Shown: positions 15,701 through 27,400 of the stretch, in pieces | Position numbering within the stretch: the stretch's first letter is position 1 | How the letters are laid out: each line of letters begins with the position of its first letter | Assembly (NCBI GenBank): GCA_017455585.1 | Contig: JAFSZU010000160.1 | Location: forward strand, 1 to 64,000 | Direction of reading: 5' to 3' | Source: Bacteroidaceae bacterium | GTDB taxonomy: Bacteria > Bacteroidota > Bacteroidia > Bacteroidales > Bacteroidaceae | DNA length: 64,000 nucleotides | Made by a program: the position numbers and the translations under genes | Notes under the pieces: generated by a model | Databases searched by the model: none | What the model was told of the DNA's origin: nothing | Seen by the model: only the letters and a program-made list of their open reading frames with translations

Positions 15701-18387
15701 AGAATGTAGGAGTAGTCGGGTTCGTTGTCGTGGTCAGCGTCTATAGAAGTAACAGTATATGGGTTGCTGCCACCCATTGCGACAGCAGAGCCATAATACA
15801 AATGGTAGTTGCCTACCAATACCACGGCATAGTCATAGACAGTATGCGAGGTGTTTATCCCAAGTGCTGTTACGGCATTGCTCATGGAGGTATAGACCTC
15901 CTGACTATCACCATTGATATCGTATGAGTTACCATTGGTGTATATCTGACCACCTCCGACCGACGGTACATCGTAAGAGGTCCCCATATTCTGATTGTAT
16001 ATCACGTCGGCGTAGCTGTCGGACAAGTAGGCAGCTTTCGCCCAATAAGGCTCAATGGTGATGGCGGTCACCTCCTTGGGGACATCCCAGTAGGCTCCCT
16101 GGTTAAAGATGCGGCCACTCTCTGAGTAAAGGTCTTTGGCATAGCTGTTTCGGTCGGCGAAGTTGTAGGGTGCAGCGGTGATGTTACCCGCAGCATCGGT
16201 GGTGGCATCGGTGCCTTTGGTAAAAGTGCCTTGTGTGCCACCCGTCACGCTGACAATCTTCCAGCCCGTCACCACGCGGTTGCCGGTGTAGTTCTCAGTT
16301 CCTACATCGTTGTAGTAGGGCAACTGCACCTTGTAGTAGTTGAAGTTGAAGTGGTCGGGGTCTTTATCGGTAATATTGAGTGAGAGTTGCGAAGTTTTGA
16401 TAGCAGCACCAGCGGGAGCATTAAACTGATTACCGTTAGCCATCCGAATATTCACCGTCAACGTGCCGCGTCTCTCGGCGGTGCATGTGCCGCCGTCTAT
16501 CTGGTAGTTGACCACCGAGGGGTAGCGTCCGGGTTGTTTCAGAATGGGGTAAGGAGTAGCGGTGTCTATCTGCGAGGGTTCCATGACCCACTTCATGATT
16601 TTGTCTTTGTCGGCACTACTGCCTGTCACCCACCAAGCTGACAACTCCCGGTGGCCGTTGAGCAGATGGCGGAAGAACTCGAAACGCTGCAGAAAGCGCG
16701 TCTCTGCCAGCAGGGCACAGTTGTAGGTATCGATTTTCCGGTTCTGTACGTAGGAGGCTTCTGCTCGGAAGTAGTTGTAGTTGCTGACACCTTTTGAGTC
16801 GCCTCTATTGGTGATGATTTGCCCGTTGTAGATGGGTGCTTTGTTGGTGCCGCCGGTGATGTCGCCGTAAAACATGCAGCCGAAGACCATCGTCTTAAGG
16901 TTTGTCGAAGTGGTCTTCACATTGTTGTAGCCTACGATACCGCCCACGCGGTTGCCGCCGGTAATGTTGGCGTAGCTGTAGCAGTTCACCACACGTGCCT
17001 CTCCATTGAGGAATCCCACAAGTCCTCCGCAACAGTCGTTGCTGTTGGCGTCAGTTGATGAGCCAGTGCTTTGCACAGTACCACCCTGCAGACCGCAGTT
17101 ATAGATACGGGTGGTTCCGTTGGCTGTACCAGCAATAGCCCCCACCTTGCCAGCCTGACTGATGTTGACGCTTCCGACGATGACATTCTTAATGGTAGCG
17201 TTCTGCACGAAGTCGAAGAGTGGTTTGTCCCACGTACCGGTGATGGTCTCCAGACCGCCATCGATGGTACCCGTGAAGGGATTACTGCTGGTGCCGATAG
17301 TCTTTCCGCTTATCCCATCGGTAGCAGTTCCGGTAGTAGAAAAGCTACTTGTCAGACGATACCTTCCGTTTGCATCGGTAATCTCGCTGAGAGAGCTGAC
17401 TTCTATCATCTCCGGACCCAAGGTGATTTCCACACTCTCGCTATCGCTGCCATAGGTGCAGGTCAGCGTCATGGTCACATTTTGGGTAGGCAACTGACTG
17501 ACGGTGATGGTACCTGTAGAAGGGTCAATGGTGGCGTAGTCGTTGTCTGTAAGACTCCAGGTGAGTGCAGGAGCATTGACAACGGTCACCGTAGGGGCCG
17601 TATTGTGCGTGCTGCCGCTATAGTAGTAATAGGTGTCGCCACCGAAGGACATAGTCTGATATGCCTCGTTCGTGCTAACGATGGCGGTATTCGTGTAAGT
17701 GCCTATAGCAGAGATTTCCGTGGTCTGAGGGGTTAGGGCAATGTTGACATCCGGATAGTCTGTCACGGTCACAGTGGTAGTGCTGACCTGCTGGCTGTGA
17801 GTCTGGTCTTTATGGATGAGTCTCCAAGTGGTCGTTCCTTCATCGGTAAAGTCATCGTAGTAGATATAATGTTCCTTATACCCTGTCTCGTGGGGGCTTT
17901 GCATATATTTTACGGGGCCGTTATTGGTATTAATTTTGTTCCATCGGTCTTTCGCATATTGCGCAACGTTCTTCGTCATCAGCCTCAGGGTGTAATAGTT
18001 GTCAGTGTTTACCCCGTCATACGCCAGATAATAATCTGCACCATAGGTCTTGAGTAGGATTTTGTCACTCGCATTGTTCTCGTCGTTGTCAACACGTTCC
18101 CACAGGCACTTCTCTGCCGAGAAAGTTTCCTCCGCGACTATCTCTGAGCCATTGGTAGTATAGCCGTTGTGCGCCAAGTAGTGGTTGTTGTATTTAAAGA
18201 CATAGTAGGTAGTCTGTGCAGTCACCTGTTGTGTGCCAAGCATCAGGACTACTAACAGAAGCATGGCGCGCACTGTGAATCGAAAATTCCCAGCGTGGGA
18301 GAAAAATTTTCCCAACGTGGGAGAAAAAAATTCCCAACGTTGGAGAAAATGGTGAGCAAGCGTCTTATATTGGTTCCCTAGGTTCAT
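12742..18387 (-). CDS. Giant surface protein with GLUG and FGGG/YGGG repeats (1881 residues)
   Basis: Last gene of the fimbrial-type operon, starting 14 nt after the 3211-residue gene. A hydrophobic stretch MLLLVVLMLGTQQVTAQ (residues 42-58) looks like a signal peptide; ATG 18264 would place it at the N terminus, while ATG 18387 adds 41 residues encoded largely by a short palindromic repeat. In order after it: a YLAHNG-containing domain repeated in tandem (about 60-200); Ig-like segments (TWSLTDNDYATIDPSTGTIT); GLUG-type repeats (GGLVGFLNGEARVVNCYSY, VGGIVGYN); then, from about 15120 down to the stop, repeats of the form GNVFGGG..A.V.G.T.V, which predict a beta-solenoid. The protein ends inside such a repeat (VVVGRK) with no T9SS sorting tail. 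Probably exported; ligand unknown. Confidence 0.8.
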   Translation of the reverse strand: MNLGNQYKTLAHHFLQRWEFFSPTLGKFFSHAGNFRFTVRAMLLLVVLMLGTQQVTAQTTYYVFKYNNHYLAHNGYTTNGSEIVAEETFSAEKCLWERVDNDENNASDKILLKTYGADYYLAYDGVNTDNYYTLRLMTKNVAQYAKDRWNKINTNNGPVKYMQSPHETGYKEHYIYYDDFTDEGTTTWRLIHKDQTHSQQVSTTTVTVTDYPDVNIALTPQTTEISAIGTYTNTAIVSTNEAYQTMSFGGDTYYYYSGSTHNTAPTVTVVNAPALTWSLTDNDYATIDPSTGTITVSQLPTQNVTMTLTCTYGSDSESVEITLGPEMIEVSSLSEITDANGRYRLTSSFSTTGTATDGISGKTIGTSSNPFTGTIDGGLETITGTWDKPLFDFVQNATIKNVIVGSVNISQAGKVGAIAGTANGTTRIYNCGLQGGTVQSTGSSTDANSNDCCGGLVGFLNGEARVVNCYSYANITGGNRVGGIVGYNNVKTTSTNLKTMVFGCMFYGDITGGTNKAPIYNGQIITNRGDSKGVSNYNYFRAEASYVQNRKIDTYNCALLAETRFLQRFEFFRHLLNGHRELSAWWVTGSSADKDKIMKWVMEPSQIDTATPYPILKQPGRYPSVVNYQIDGGTCTAERRGTLTVNIRMANGNQFNAPAGAAIKTSQLSLNITDKDPDHFNFNYYKVQLPYYNDVGTENYTGNRVVTGWKIVSVTGGTQGTFTKGTDATTDAAGNITAAPYNFADRNSYAKDLYSESGRIFNQGAYWDVPKEVTAITIEPYWAKAAYLSDSYADVIYNQNMGTSYDVPSVGGGQIYTNGNSYDINGDSQEVYTSMSNAVTALGINTSHTVYDYAVVLVGNYHLYYGSAVAMGGSNPYTVTSIDADHDNEPDYSYILRFDGRCQMHPVRVDFLNIPGLGMAQKSTGGKGTYNFGIMQPIGWFESTNTSLFRVTQFEYDRSTRGAAPLILQGGVMEQWVNGQSGGAANKTTYFHVGGNVWFKEFHRGTHIDNTLTSKHPPLSVTGGDYDQFYLTGLYKAVTSTNDNAECYINGGRFGIVAGTGIEGIGNPTNHENGNIVWQIQNADITEFYGGGCNAEKIAEGNITTVISDSRVGTFCGGPKFGDMNANRKVFTTATNCTFGTFFGAGYGGNSYSTYPPQNATPSADYGESNWNTFVTNNYKQEYQSQTNYKGVSTEYYYQYLPHSNNTGQVARIFINFVIFSMATTHDVTSKLTGCTVTGNFYGGGSLGKVNGPVTSTLTDCTVQGSVYGAGFSASLPTVEVMNTGGFVKAPFYDENLGAYFAPEYPATVTYKWEHAGKVNSTETAIDKTNHILYTTEDLTTLGTVTGDATLTLNGTTSVGGNVFGGGEESAAGSGTIVNVQDNATVMGSVYGGGNKGNVAGGTQVNLTGGTVTKDVYGGGRGVLEVKDEYGNVTTAAVAATVGSTTVELNKDVDDAAKGCVIGGSIFGCNNLNGTPLGTVTVHVYKTQNVAATRITNPTEGEQTAKVAGRYDVHAVYGGGNHAAYEPTTPWNGATGSKSSVTINGCDATSIEYVFGGGNAAPVPEANVTVNGCYEIGWLFGGGNGAGDGNPGANVGIIDAAAYDNSAADGVPLGSRAGLYGTGNATTNIYGGTVGHLFGGSNAHGNITGMAALTLNETEDDDGNPLCPISVTNELFGFGNAASMDGEGQISVGCVSGTIAALYGGAKAADVGGNIDLHINSGTFGYVFGGNESSGTIHGTVTVTVEESGCKPIVISEIYGGGNLAPYTAPAATPGYPQINIVSCTSIGTIYGGGYGNTAIITGNPQVNVNMEKGAHASLIGNQLGAIGTVFGGGNAAAVEGSTTVSIGTAEGKGANISGNVFGGGNQADVTGQANVVVGRK
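18285..18347. repeat. Three short palindromic repeats inside the N-terminal coding region
   Basis: Three copies, about 20-23 bp apart, of a TTCCCAACGTGGGAG-like palindrome (stem TCCCA/TGGGA). If ATG 18387 is used they encode FSPTLGKFFSHAGNF; if ATG 18264 is used they are leader sequence. Confidence 0.75.
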
Positions 18388-18401
18388 ATCGTGAAAAAGT
18401 A

Positions 18402-21400
18402 TTATTTAACGGCAATCTTTTGGCGGTAGCTTCCACCTGCTACGTGGACGATATAGACACCGCTGGAATGTACGGGTGTCTCGACAGTCTCGCCGGCGTT
18501 GATATCGTAGCTTGCTATACAGAGACCGTTAACGCTGAAGATGCGCACGTCGGCAGTGGCACGCAAATGGCTTGTCACCGTCACTCGGTGCTGCTTGGCC
18601 CTGATGTCAACGCACTCAGAATTGATGTCTTGTTGTTGTGGCTCGTCGTCGCCTTTCAGTTGTGGCTGCTCATTGCTGAACACGATGCTGCGAGTCTGGC
18701 GAGCATTGGCAGGTGTGACATCGAAATATGGGCGGAATGGAAGAGCGGTCTTTTCTGCCGTTGTCATGCCTTCAGTCACTTGGTCATAGCTGCTTCCGTC
18801 GCTGCTAAGCAGGTATCCGCCAATGGCAACTTCTGTGCTCTGGTAGCAGGGATGGAAGCTGTAACCGTTGTGCGATACTGTGCCGTCGGCAGTATCCGTG
18901 TCGCTTATTGCAATGGTGATGCCAGGTTCTGAGGCAAAGGTGATGGTCTGCCGGTCCAATGATGAAGGGGCAGGCTGTGCCGTGTGCTTGGGTGTCCACT
19001 GTCCGCTCAGGTCGAACTCGCGGTAATGCGAGCCGGGGAAGCCGATGATATAAGGCGTGGCATCTTGCAGAAGCGGGTAGGCTTCGTAGGTGCGTGTCAC
19101 GTCATAGTACTGCTTGTACTCATCAGCATTCTCATCCTTCTGGTCCTCATGGCTGAAATAGTAATCCCAAAGGAAGGTGCTGGTGCACTCCTTGTCATCG
19201 GTGCCGGTGGCTGCCGGATAGCGGAAGATGGCCTTCGACTTCTCGCTTTCATCGCTCAGGCCCGTGATGTCATGGTACTCGCGCAACCAGTACTCGTGTC
19301 CCTTCAGACTGCCTTCATAGAAGTGGGTCAGCTCGCCCTTCTGGTGCGTGGTGACCAACTCGGCAGTGAAGGGCAGACTGATGCCTTCCCATCCCTTGGA
19401 GATGTCTGCATAGTTGTCGGGGACGCGCTGATACCACATGCGCTTGTCGTCGGCAAAGTAATAGGCTATGGGAGCATTGAAGTCTTGTTTGTCAATGAGC
19501 AGATGGTCATTGACGGCTGTGTAGTCGCCAGCTCCGTCATGAATGACCACATGCCCCTTGACAGCAGTTGTATTGGCATCAACAGAACGGTAGTCGGCAT
19601 CGCTCTCGGCGTAGGCTGGCTCCGTAAAGTAGGCTGTGAGCACATCGTGGGTCTTTGTGGCAGCGTCGCTGGCACCGGTTGCGGGGGAGTAGGCCAGCAG
19701 GTTCTCTGTCAGGTCGATGTTGCGAACACCCACCAGTCCGTCGTTGTCAAGCAATGGCGGATAAAAGGCGGAGCCTCCAGCGGGTAAACCGCCAGGCACG
19801 ACCCCTGATTGCCATGTGAGGTCGTTGTGGCCTGTGAAGTCGATGGCTGTCATGTCAGGATAAGCTGTCTGGGTGCCATCCATCGAACAGGCTGCCAGCA
19901 TGGCGTTGGGGTTGAAGTGGGCTGCTTCCATCAAATGGCTGCGGAAATAGGCTGGTGCACGATAGACGCGGTTGCTGTGGTCGGTATCATAGAGCAGGTG
20001 GCTGCCCTCAGTCTTGTTGAGACGGGCAGGCAAATCCTGATGCGGACGATAAACCATGTGCCCGTAGGTGAGCATCTGACCGAAGAACAGGTAGTCATCG
20101 GGATAGACGGGACTGTAGTGACTGCTGGCCATTCGCACGTCGTTTTCCTGTGGAATCTTGCCTTCGGCGTAGATGAAGTCATGGTCGGCATCGCTGTAGC
20201 GGCTTGTCACATAGGTGTCGGCATTGGTCGTGCTGGTGCCGCGGTGGTAGCGCTCCTGCAGGTAGAAACCATTCAGGTTATAGGCTACTTCGCCATTGTA
20301 GAAGGCCTTGTCGGCCATCTGGCGGGCGGGGCCTGTCGTGTAGCTGCTGTTCGAAGCGGGGTAATAGCAGTTGACGACCTGGCTGTTGGCATCAGGCGAG
20401 CCGAAGACTGCTTTCGTGTCGGCAGCGGGAGTGCCAGTGGTCTTCACCCAGCAGTTCTCCACATGACCGCCGCCGGTGTTGGCCACGCCACCGCTGGTGA
20501 ATGAGCCTGTGACCCCCAGGTTCCAGACATTGCCGCAGAGTTTGTCGAAGAGTGACACGGGGATACCGGTGATGGTGCTGCCCTCGCCGTGGAAATCGCC
20601 GTTGAAGCAAGGCTCCTCGCCGGTGCCGATGCTGGTCCATGTGCGGGTGGGAGTGATATCTCCCTGCATGAAGAAGTCGAGACCTGTAGCCCCGCGGATG
20701 TCGCGACCGTTGTTGCCGGGGGCATTCAATGTGCCATAGTCGCCGTTTATAATGGCATAGAGTTCATGCAAGCCGTCGAGTTCGTTGTAGGTTCGCCCCT
20801 CCACATTGCGACCGTCAATATATATCTTCGGGTCGCGTGCCTGGTCGCGGTGGTTGATATACAAGTGGTTGGCGTCGGTCAGTACGTCGCCCAGACGGTG
20901 GTAGTTGGCCACCGAAACAGGGACATAGTTCGAATAGGTCTTGCCAAGGAATGTCTTGGCATAGTAGGCAACATGATATTTCTGGTCTTGGTACCAGTAC
21001 ATCTGCGTCTCGCTGGGCACGAATGACTTGCCATTGCGGTGCAGACCGGCATCCTCGCTGTTGCGGTACATCTCCCATCCGCCTTCCATGATTTCGTAGG
21101 CTCCCTCCGTCACGCTGGGCTTCGTCAGTCCAATGGTGGTGCCGGGCAGGATGGTGGGCGGTGTGGAGAGATCGCCAATGATGGGCACACCGCTGCGGAA
21201 CTTCACATGGATGTTCACCACATGCAACTCGCTGATCTGGTCTATCTGGCTGCCCGTGTCGTCGGCCTCGTCGTAGGTGTATTGGTAAATGACAGTGTAG
21301 GTACGGTCTTTGGACAGGCTCTTAATGTCGCTCTCACGTGAGACATAGAGCGTACTCGTCTCGGTGGGTGCCGTGCCACGGATGGTGAAATGCTGCTGGT

Positions 21401-24400
21401 AGTTGACGATGGTCTCATACTGTTCCTGAGTGATGATGGTGCCCTTGGGCACGGTCTCACCGATGTCATAGGTTTGGGGCTCGTCCTGGTCGATGGTCAC
21501 CGTCAGTGGTTTCCCGTCGCCCTTCTCGCCGATGGTGTAGTTCTCTCGACAGTAGTAATATACCACGTCTGTTGCCGTGGAGTTGGTCAGTGTGAGGTCA
21601 AAGATTTTGCTGCCGTGCTTGTCCTTCAGGCGGCTAAAGAGGTCATCGGCCAGCACTTGTCCGGCAATGTAGGACATGTCGCCGTTGTAGAACGACTCGG
21701 TGACGACGTGGTAGGTCTTTGTGCCCGAACTTCCCATGGCCGTGATGGGCGAGTAGTGGTAGCGTTCATTGGGCAGTTGCTCATATTCCTCGCGGAAATA
21801 TTCATGGTTATGTGTCAGGGTGATGCCGTTGTGAGGGGTGGCATCGGTATTGCCAGTATAGACGGCAGTGTAATCCACAGGCATTTGATTGCTGTATGGT
21901 ATGCCGTATGCTGCAATGTCTGCCTGGAAGTTTGAGCCGAATGCGTCATCAAGAAGGATATCGAAGGCATCCTTGTTGAACGTGAAGTGCTCTCGGTCTG
22001 CCAGCGAGCACCATGAGTCGATGGCCGAATAGTTCTTTGGCTCCACATAGTATTTCCCGCCGTATTTGCCAGCCGCTGTGCAACGGTAGGCCTCACTGAT
22101 GTGCTCACTGAACACTTTGTCGGTGGCCTCGGCAGTGGCACCTGTCACAGCCCGGTAAGCGTTCTTGTAGCTGTCAATATCGGTCTGTGAGAGCAATGTG
22201 CCGTTGATGACATATTGGTTGGTGCCCTCGTCGATGGTGATGGTGCTGGTGCAGACAAATGCCTCGGTGAACTTCAGCTGCGTGGCAGGGTCAAGTGCAT
22301 CGTAGTCTGTCTTGGAGATGTCGGCTCCCTTCTCAGCATGATACCCGCGTCCGGCCAGTGTGTAGTCCAGTTCCTCTGTGGCCACGTAGGCACGTACCAC
22401 GGTGGCCTGTTGTGTGGAAGGAATGGTGCCGCCCAGTGCCGTTATATTGTTGTAGTTATCAACTACATCCTTTGGAATGATGTCGCCCACATTGTAGTCA
22501 CGCTGACCGTGAACACCAGCCTGATTGAGTTGGAAGGTTGGCCCCTCGATATATAGGTCCTTGTCGGTATCACTCAAAGCCGTGTAGGTCTTGGTATTGA
22601 TTTTGTCGCCATCAGCTTTGACGATGCGCGAGTACCAATTATCCCACTCCATGGGGTTGTTCATGTCGAAGGTGAGCAAATAGCCATTGGAGTGCGACAG
22701 GTTGTTGGATGTGCGAAGGATGTCCTCCAGAAGACAGGCTTCCCCGTTCTTGTCGGTGACGCTGGCGGGTTCCGATGACAGCGGCAGCACCACCTGCCCC
22801 TTGGTGTAGGTCACACCATCGATTATTCCGTCCTTGATGCACACCCATGTCTCAGGCACAAAACGCTGTTTGTTGCTTTCGCTCAAACGGGAGTAGTTCC
22901 AGTAGGTGATGGTGTCGTTGAGGTGATAGGTCACACCGTTGATCTTCATCTCGCCGTTGATGACTTCCGTCTGGTTGTCATTGGCCCAGTAGGCATAGAG
23001 GTTGGGCTGAACGTTGATGAGCTTCAGACGGCCGTTGGAGGCGGCGGTGATATTCAGTGGTATGCGCACACTCTCGGCGTAGGCCGTGGCCGACCCTGTA
23101 TAGGCAGATATGGTCTGCTCATAGACGTATATCTCGCCCTTGATATACCAGTAGTGGGCTTTGGAAGTATGGTCTCCACTCAGTGGGTAGCAGTCATCGA
23201 TGATGGGTTCCGACTTCACGTTGTGTACGAAGTTGCCAGAAGTCTCCATGTCTTCAGTCTGTTTGCTACCGTAGGTATAGCGCTTGAAGGACTGTGCTCC
23301 GTTGTTCGATGCCGCCAAGGTAATATTATTGTCGATGGTCTCGTTGGCTCTCATGCCATGCTGGTTCTTGGCATAGACATATCCGCCGCCCTCGCCAGGC
23401 ACCACATTGATGAGATCCAGCTCGACCACGCCAGTGATATAGCCAAAGTCTTTCTCTTCAATCGTGTTGCCCGTGCTGTTCTCGGTGGTTAACTCCAGGA
23501 AGACACCCGATGCCAGTGCCACCTTGTTGTCGCTCTTGCCGTTGTTGCGCTTGCGGTTGTTGATGTTGGCCCACTTCCATTCCTCATAGGTCTCGTCTGT
23601 GCTCTCGGGCTGATAGGAGTCGCTGTCGTATGAGCGCCGGTCGTGGAACCACACGTCGCTGGTGAGGTTGCCGAGATAGTTCACCACACTGTAGATGCCG
23701 AAATAGTTGCCGTGCTCACGGTTCTTGTTGAGTGACAGTTCGCCCACACGGTTGATGGTGTAGTCGGTGTAATCGGCGGTGGTGGTTACACGGTCGCGGG
23801 AGCCTTGCAACACCATGCGACTACCGAACACGCCACAGAAATCGGAACGCTGGAGGGTGTTCAGCAGACGTCCGGCATAAATCGTGCAGAACCCTGCCTG
23901 CTGCCACTTCTCTGCTGTGATATTCCCCGCTTCGAGCAGACGGTCGTAGGTCTCCTGGTTGATCTGGTCGTTGAGGCTGTAGCCTCCGTCGCCCTCTTCG
24001 GCAATACACTTGTAGAGCAATTGGAAGTAGGCGCGCTCGCGATCGTTCAGGTCGTTGTAGTATTCCTCGATGGTAATTTCCTTGTTGTTCTCGAAGTTAT
24101 AGTAGTCTGTGCCGTAGTTGGTGATGTTCAGCTCGCGGTAGCCTTCGACAAGAGACAAGTTGCCGCCGCCGTAGAGTCCTCCTGTATGCTCAGTGCCGAC
24201 GGTGATGAGATCACGCTCATAGATATCGAGCAGCGAAGCCGTGACATTGCCGAACACGGTGACGGCGTTGGCGTAGATCTTGTCGCTGCCTGATGATACG
24301 TTTCCGCCGGCGAAGACGGCATTGCGGATGTTGATGCCCGACACATCGAGGGCATCCCATCGGGTATCAGTTGATTTGTTGTTCAGTCTGTTCAGCGCGC

Positions 24401-27400
24401 TGTTGGGCACCAACTCACCCGCAGTGTAGGTCGTGCCGTCGATGGTGACGCTCTGTCCGTCCAGCACGTAGGACACCGGCTCGACAATGACCCGGCAGTC
24501 CTCGGTCAGGGTGCCACTCATTGTGCCATTGGTGGTGTAGTAGTAGTGGCCGGGCGAACCGGTGTTTTCACTGGTCTTGGTGCCAAGGCCATAGACATAG
24601 CCGATATTGCCACCACCAAAGACGTTCCCGTAGCCTTTGGCCAGACCTTCGGCTGTACCCACTTCACCATAATATATATTCACATCGGTCTGGCCGAAGA
24701 CGTAGCCGTCAGTGTAGAACTCCTTGCCGCTGATTTCCGCACCGCGCAGGTTGTAGCTGTAGCCACGGCCGCCGCCAAAGATGTCACGCTGGACATGGCC
24801 GCCCGTCATCTCTATATGTGTGCGGCCGGCCTTGTCCGTTCCTTCGTAGGTGCGCACGCTGTTTTGCTCGCCACTGGCGGTGACGCGGCCCCGGCCGATG
24901 GCTGCAATCTCGCCGCCGCCATAGAGGCTGTTGCGGATAATGCCGCCATAGAGCCGAACATTGGTGAAGTCGGTGGTGCCTCCCTCGTTGAATCCTCCGC
25001 CAAAGGCGTTACCGTTCTCATAGAGCAGGTTGTCGCCGCTGGCCTGCAGGTCGAGATTCTCGATGAAAGCAGGTGAACCACCGTCTTCGCTGTAGCGGTA
25101 GCCGATGTATCCACCCATGATGGTCAGGTTGGCCGTTCCATAGACAGCACCTTTCTCGCCACCGCCATAAAGACTGCGTTCCACCGTGGGGCAGCCGTCA
25201 TGGAAGTTCGTGGCTCCCTTGGTACCCATCGAGACATTGGTGGCACCAAGGATGTCGGTGGTTGTGGCTGTGGTGCTGATATCATGATATCCCACGCTAC
25301 CCTCCAGTCCTCCGCCGTAGGCATTTGTCACAGTGCCGCCGATGAGACTTACGTTGGTCGAGGCCACATAGCCGCCGACACCACTCTTGTCTCTCACGTC
25401 ACCACCATAGCCGCCGCCATAGAGGTCTCCTTTGACCGTGCCGCCCAACAGGCTGATGCCCGTGGCACCGCTGACGGTGGCCTCCTTGCCATAACCGCCA
25501 CCGTAGGCATTCTGCTCCACGATGGCACCGGTATTGATGTTGACGTTCGTATTGTGCTCGCCGGCAAGATAGGTGTCTTTGGGGTCACCGGGTGCGAACA
25601 GTGCTGTCATGGTCTCTGGATTCCATACCTGTCCATTGCGGCCGCCGCCATAGACGTTGCGCACCCAAGCGCCGCTGTTGAGGTTGACATGTGTGCATTC
25701 ACAGACGGTTCCCTCGCCATCGCCTCCGCCATAAACATCAATGAGTTCGCCGTCATTGTCTCTTACGGCCACGTCGATATCGACAAAACTGTTCGCTGTG
25801 CGGCGGTAATGGTCGTTGCCGCCATAGATTGCCTCATCGACACGAGCCGCTGCACTATGATAGACCACGCGTGCCGTGTCGGCATCACAGAACTGGTCGC
25901 TGGTAGCGCCTTTGCCGCCGCCAAAGAGGGCATTGACGTGGATGGTTGATGTGGCTGGCACATTGACCAAGGTGTTGAAAACATATCCCCCGCTGAGGGA
26001 GGCTCCATACACATTACGCAGACGGCCGCTATACAAATCCACGGTGCTGCCACCAGGTGCTCCTTCAACACCCAACCCCGCAAAGGCACCGGAGCCAAAC
26101 ACGTCGGTGGTGGCCAGATTGAGGTTGGGCGCGTCGATCAGCACATAACTGTAGCGCTGCATCTTGTCGTTATTGTCATCATCGGCGGCTCCCCAACTGC
26201 CACCGAAGATGTATTTGATGGGGAAGTCCTCTTCTTTGCTGGTGGAGATATTCACGAAAGAGCTTTGTATATTGGGGCGTGCTTCACCAAAAGAGGGATA
26301 GTCCGTAGAATATTCATAGCCGCCATAGCAGCCGCCAAAGATGCTGTCCACCCTGCCCTGCGTGTACTCCACGTAGGCGTTGGCGGTTAGCTTACCCTCT
26401 TTCTTGGGATGCGTTTTGCTGCCGAGGATGGAGCCGCCGAAGTCATTGCCGCCGAATACGTTGACGACTATGGGGTATCCGTTGCGGCCTATGAAGGTTT
26501 CGGCATAGCCATTGATATTTGCATTGCAAGCACCGCCGAAGACGTCAAAGGCTGTGCCGCCATCGAGGTTCACCTGGGTGTTGCCCGTCACCAATCCTTC
26601 AAAGCCACCACCATAGATTTCCATTACATGACCACCCGTCTGGTTGATAGTGCAGTTGCCTGTCACCCTACCTTTTTCTCCTCCGCCGAATACTTGGAGA
26701 ATATTGCCGCCGTTGCGCACGTTGACAATAGTATTGCCGCGAATCTCAGAGGCCGTACCGTAACCGCCGCCGTAGGCCGTCAGTGTACGGGTGAAGACGT
26801 CCTGGTTTTGGGCATTCTGGTCAATGTTGGCATCAGTAAACAGTGTCTCGGAGAGCAAGTCTGTAGCAATATCGATTTCCACATTGCCGTTCACATAGCC
26901 GCTCTCATAGCATCCCCCATAGACATTGCCTCCCAATAGGCGATTGCCGGCGGCATTCTTGTGCCAGTCAAATGAGAATTTGTTGGATAGTGCGTCGTAG
27001 GTCAAGTTCATTGGACGAAGTTCAGGACTGTCATCGCCCGCGAACACCAGCTTCAGTTTCAAATTGTTGTCGCCGGGATTACCCGTTATGCCGCCCTCAT
27101 AGGCTGCATTCAGTGCCGGAGATGCTGCGACGATGGCATTGTTACAGCCACCGACAATCTTGTTATATACGACGATAGAACGCAGGAAGTCTATTTGAAC
27201 CAGGCCGTCAACAGTCAGACTACCCACATTGCCACCACAATAGAAAGAGCCGATAAAGGAGGAGTGATTCACATAATTCTCGTCAACGCTGACCTCTGGC
27301 AACACAGGCATGGCAACGCCCTCCATATATTTGCTGAAGACCTCTTCTTTTGTCAGGTCAAGGTCGCTGTTGTCTCGATAGCTTTCTAACCGTGCCGTGC

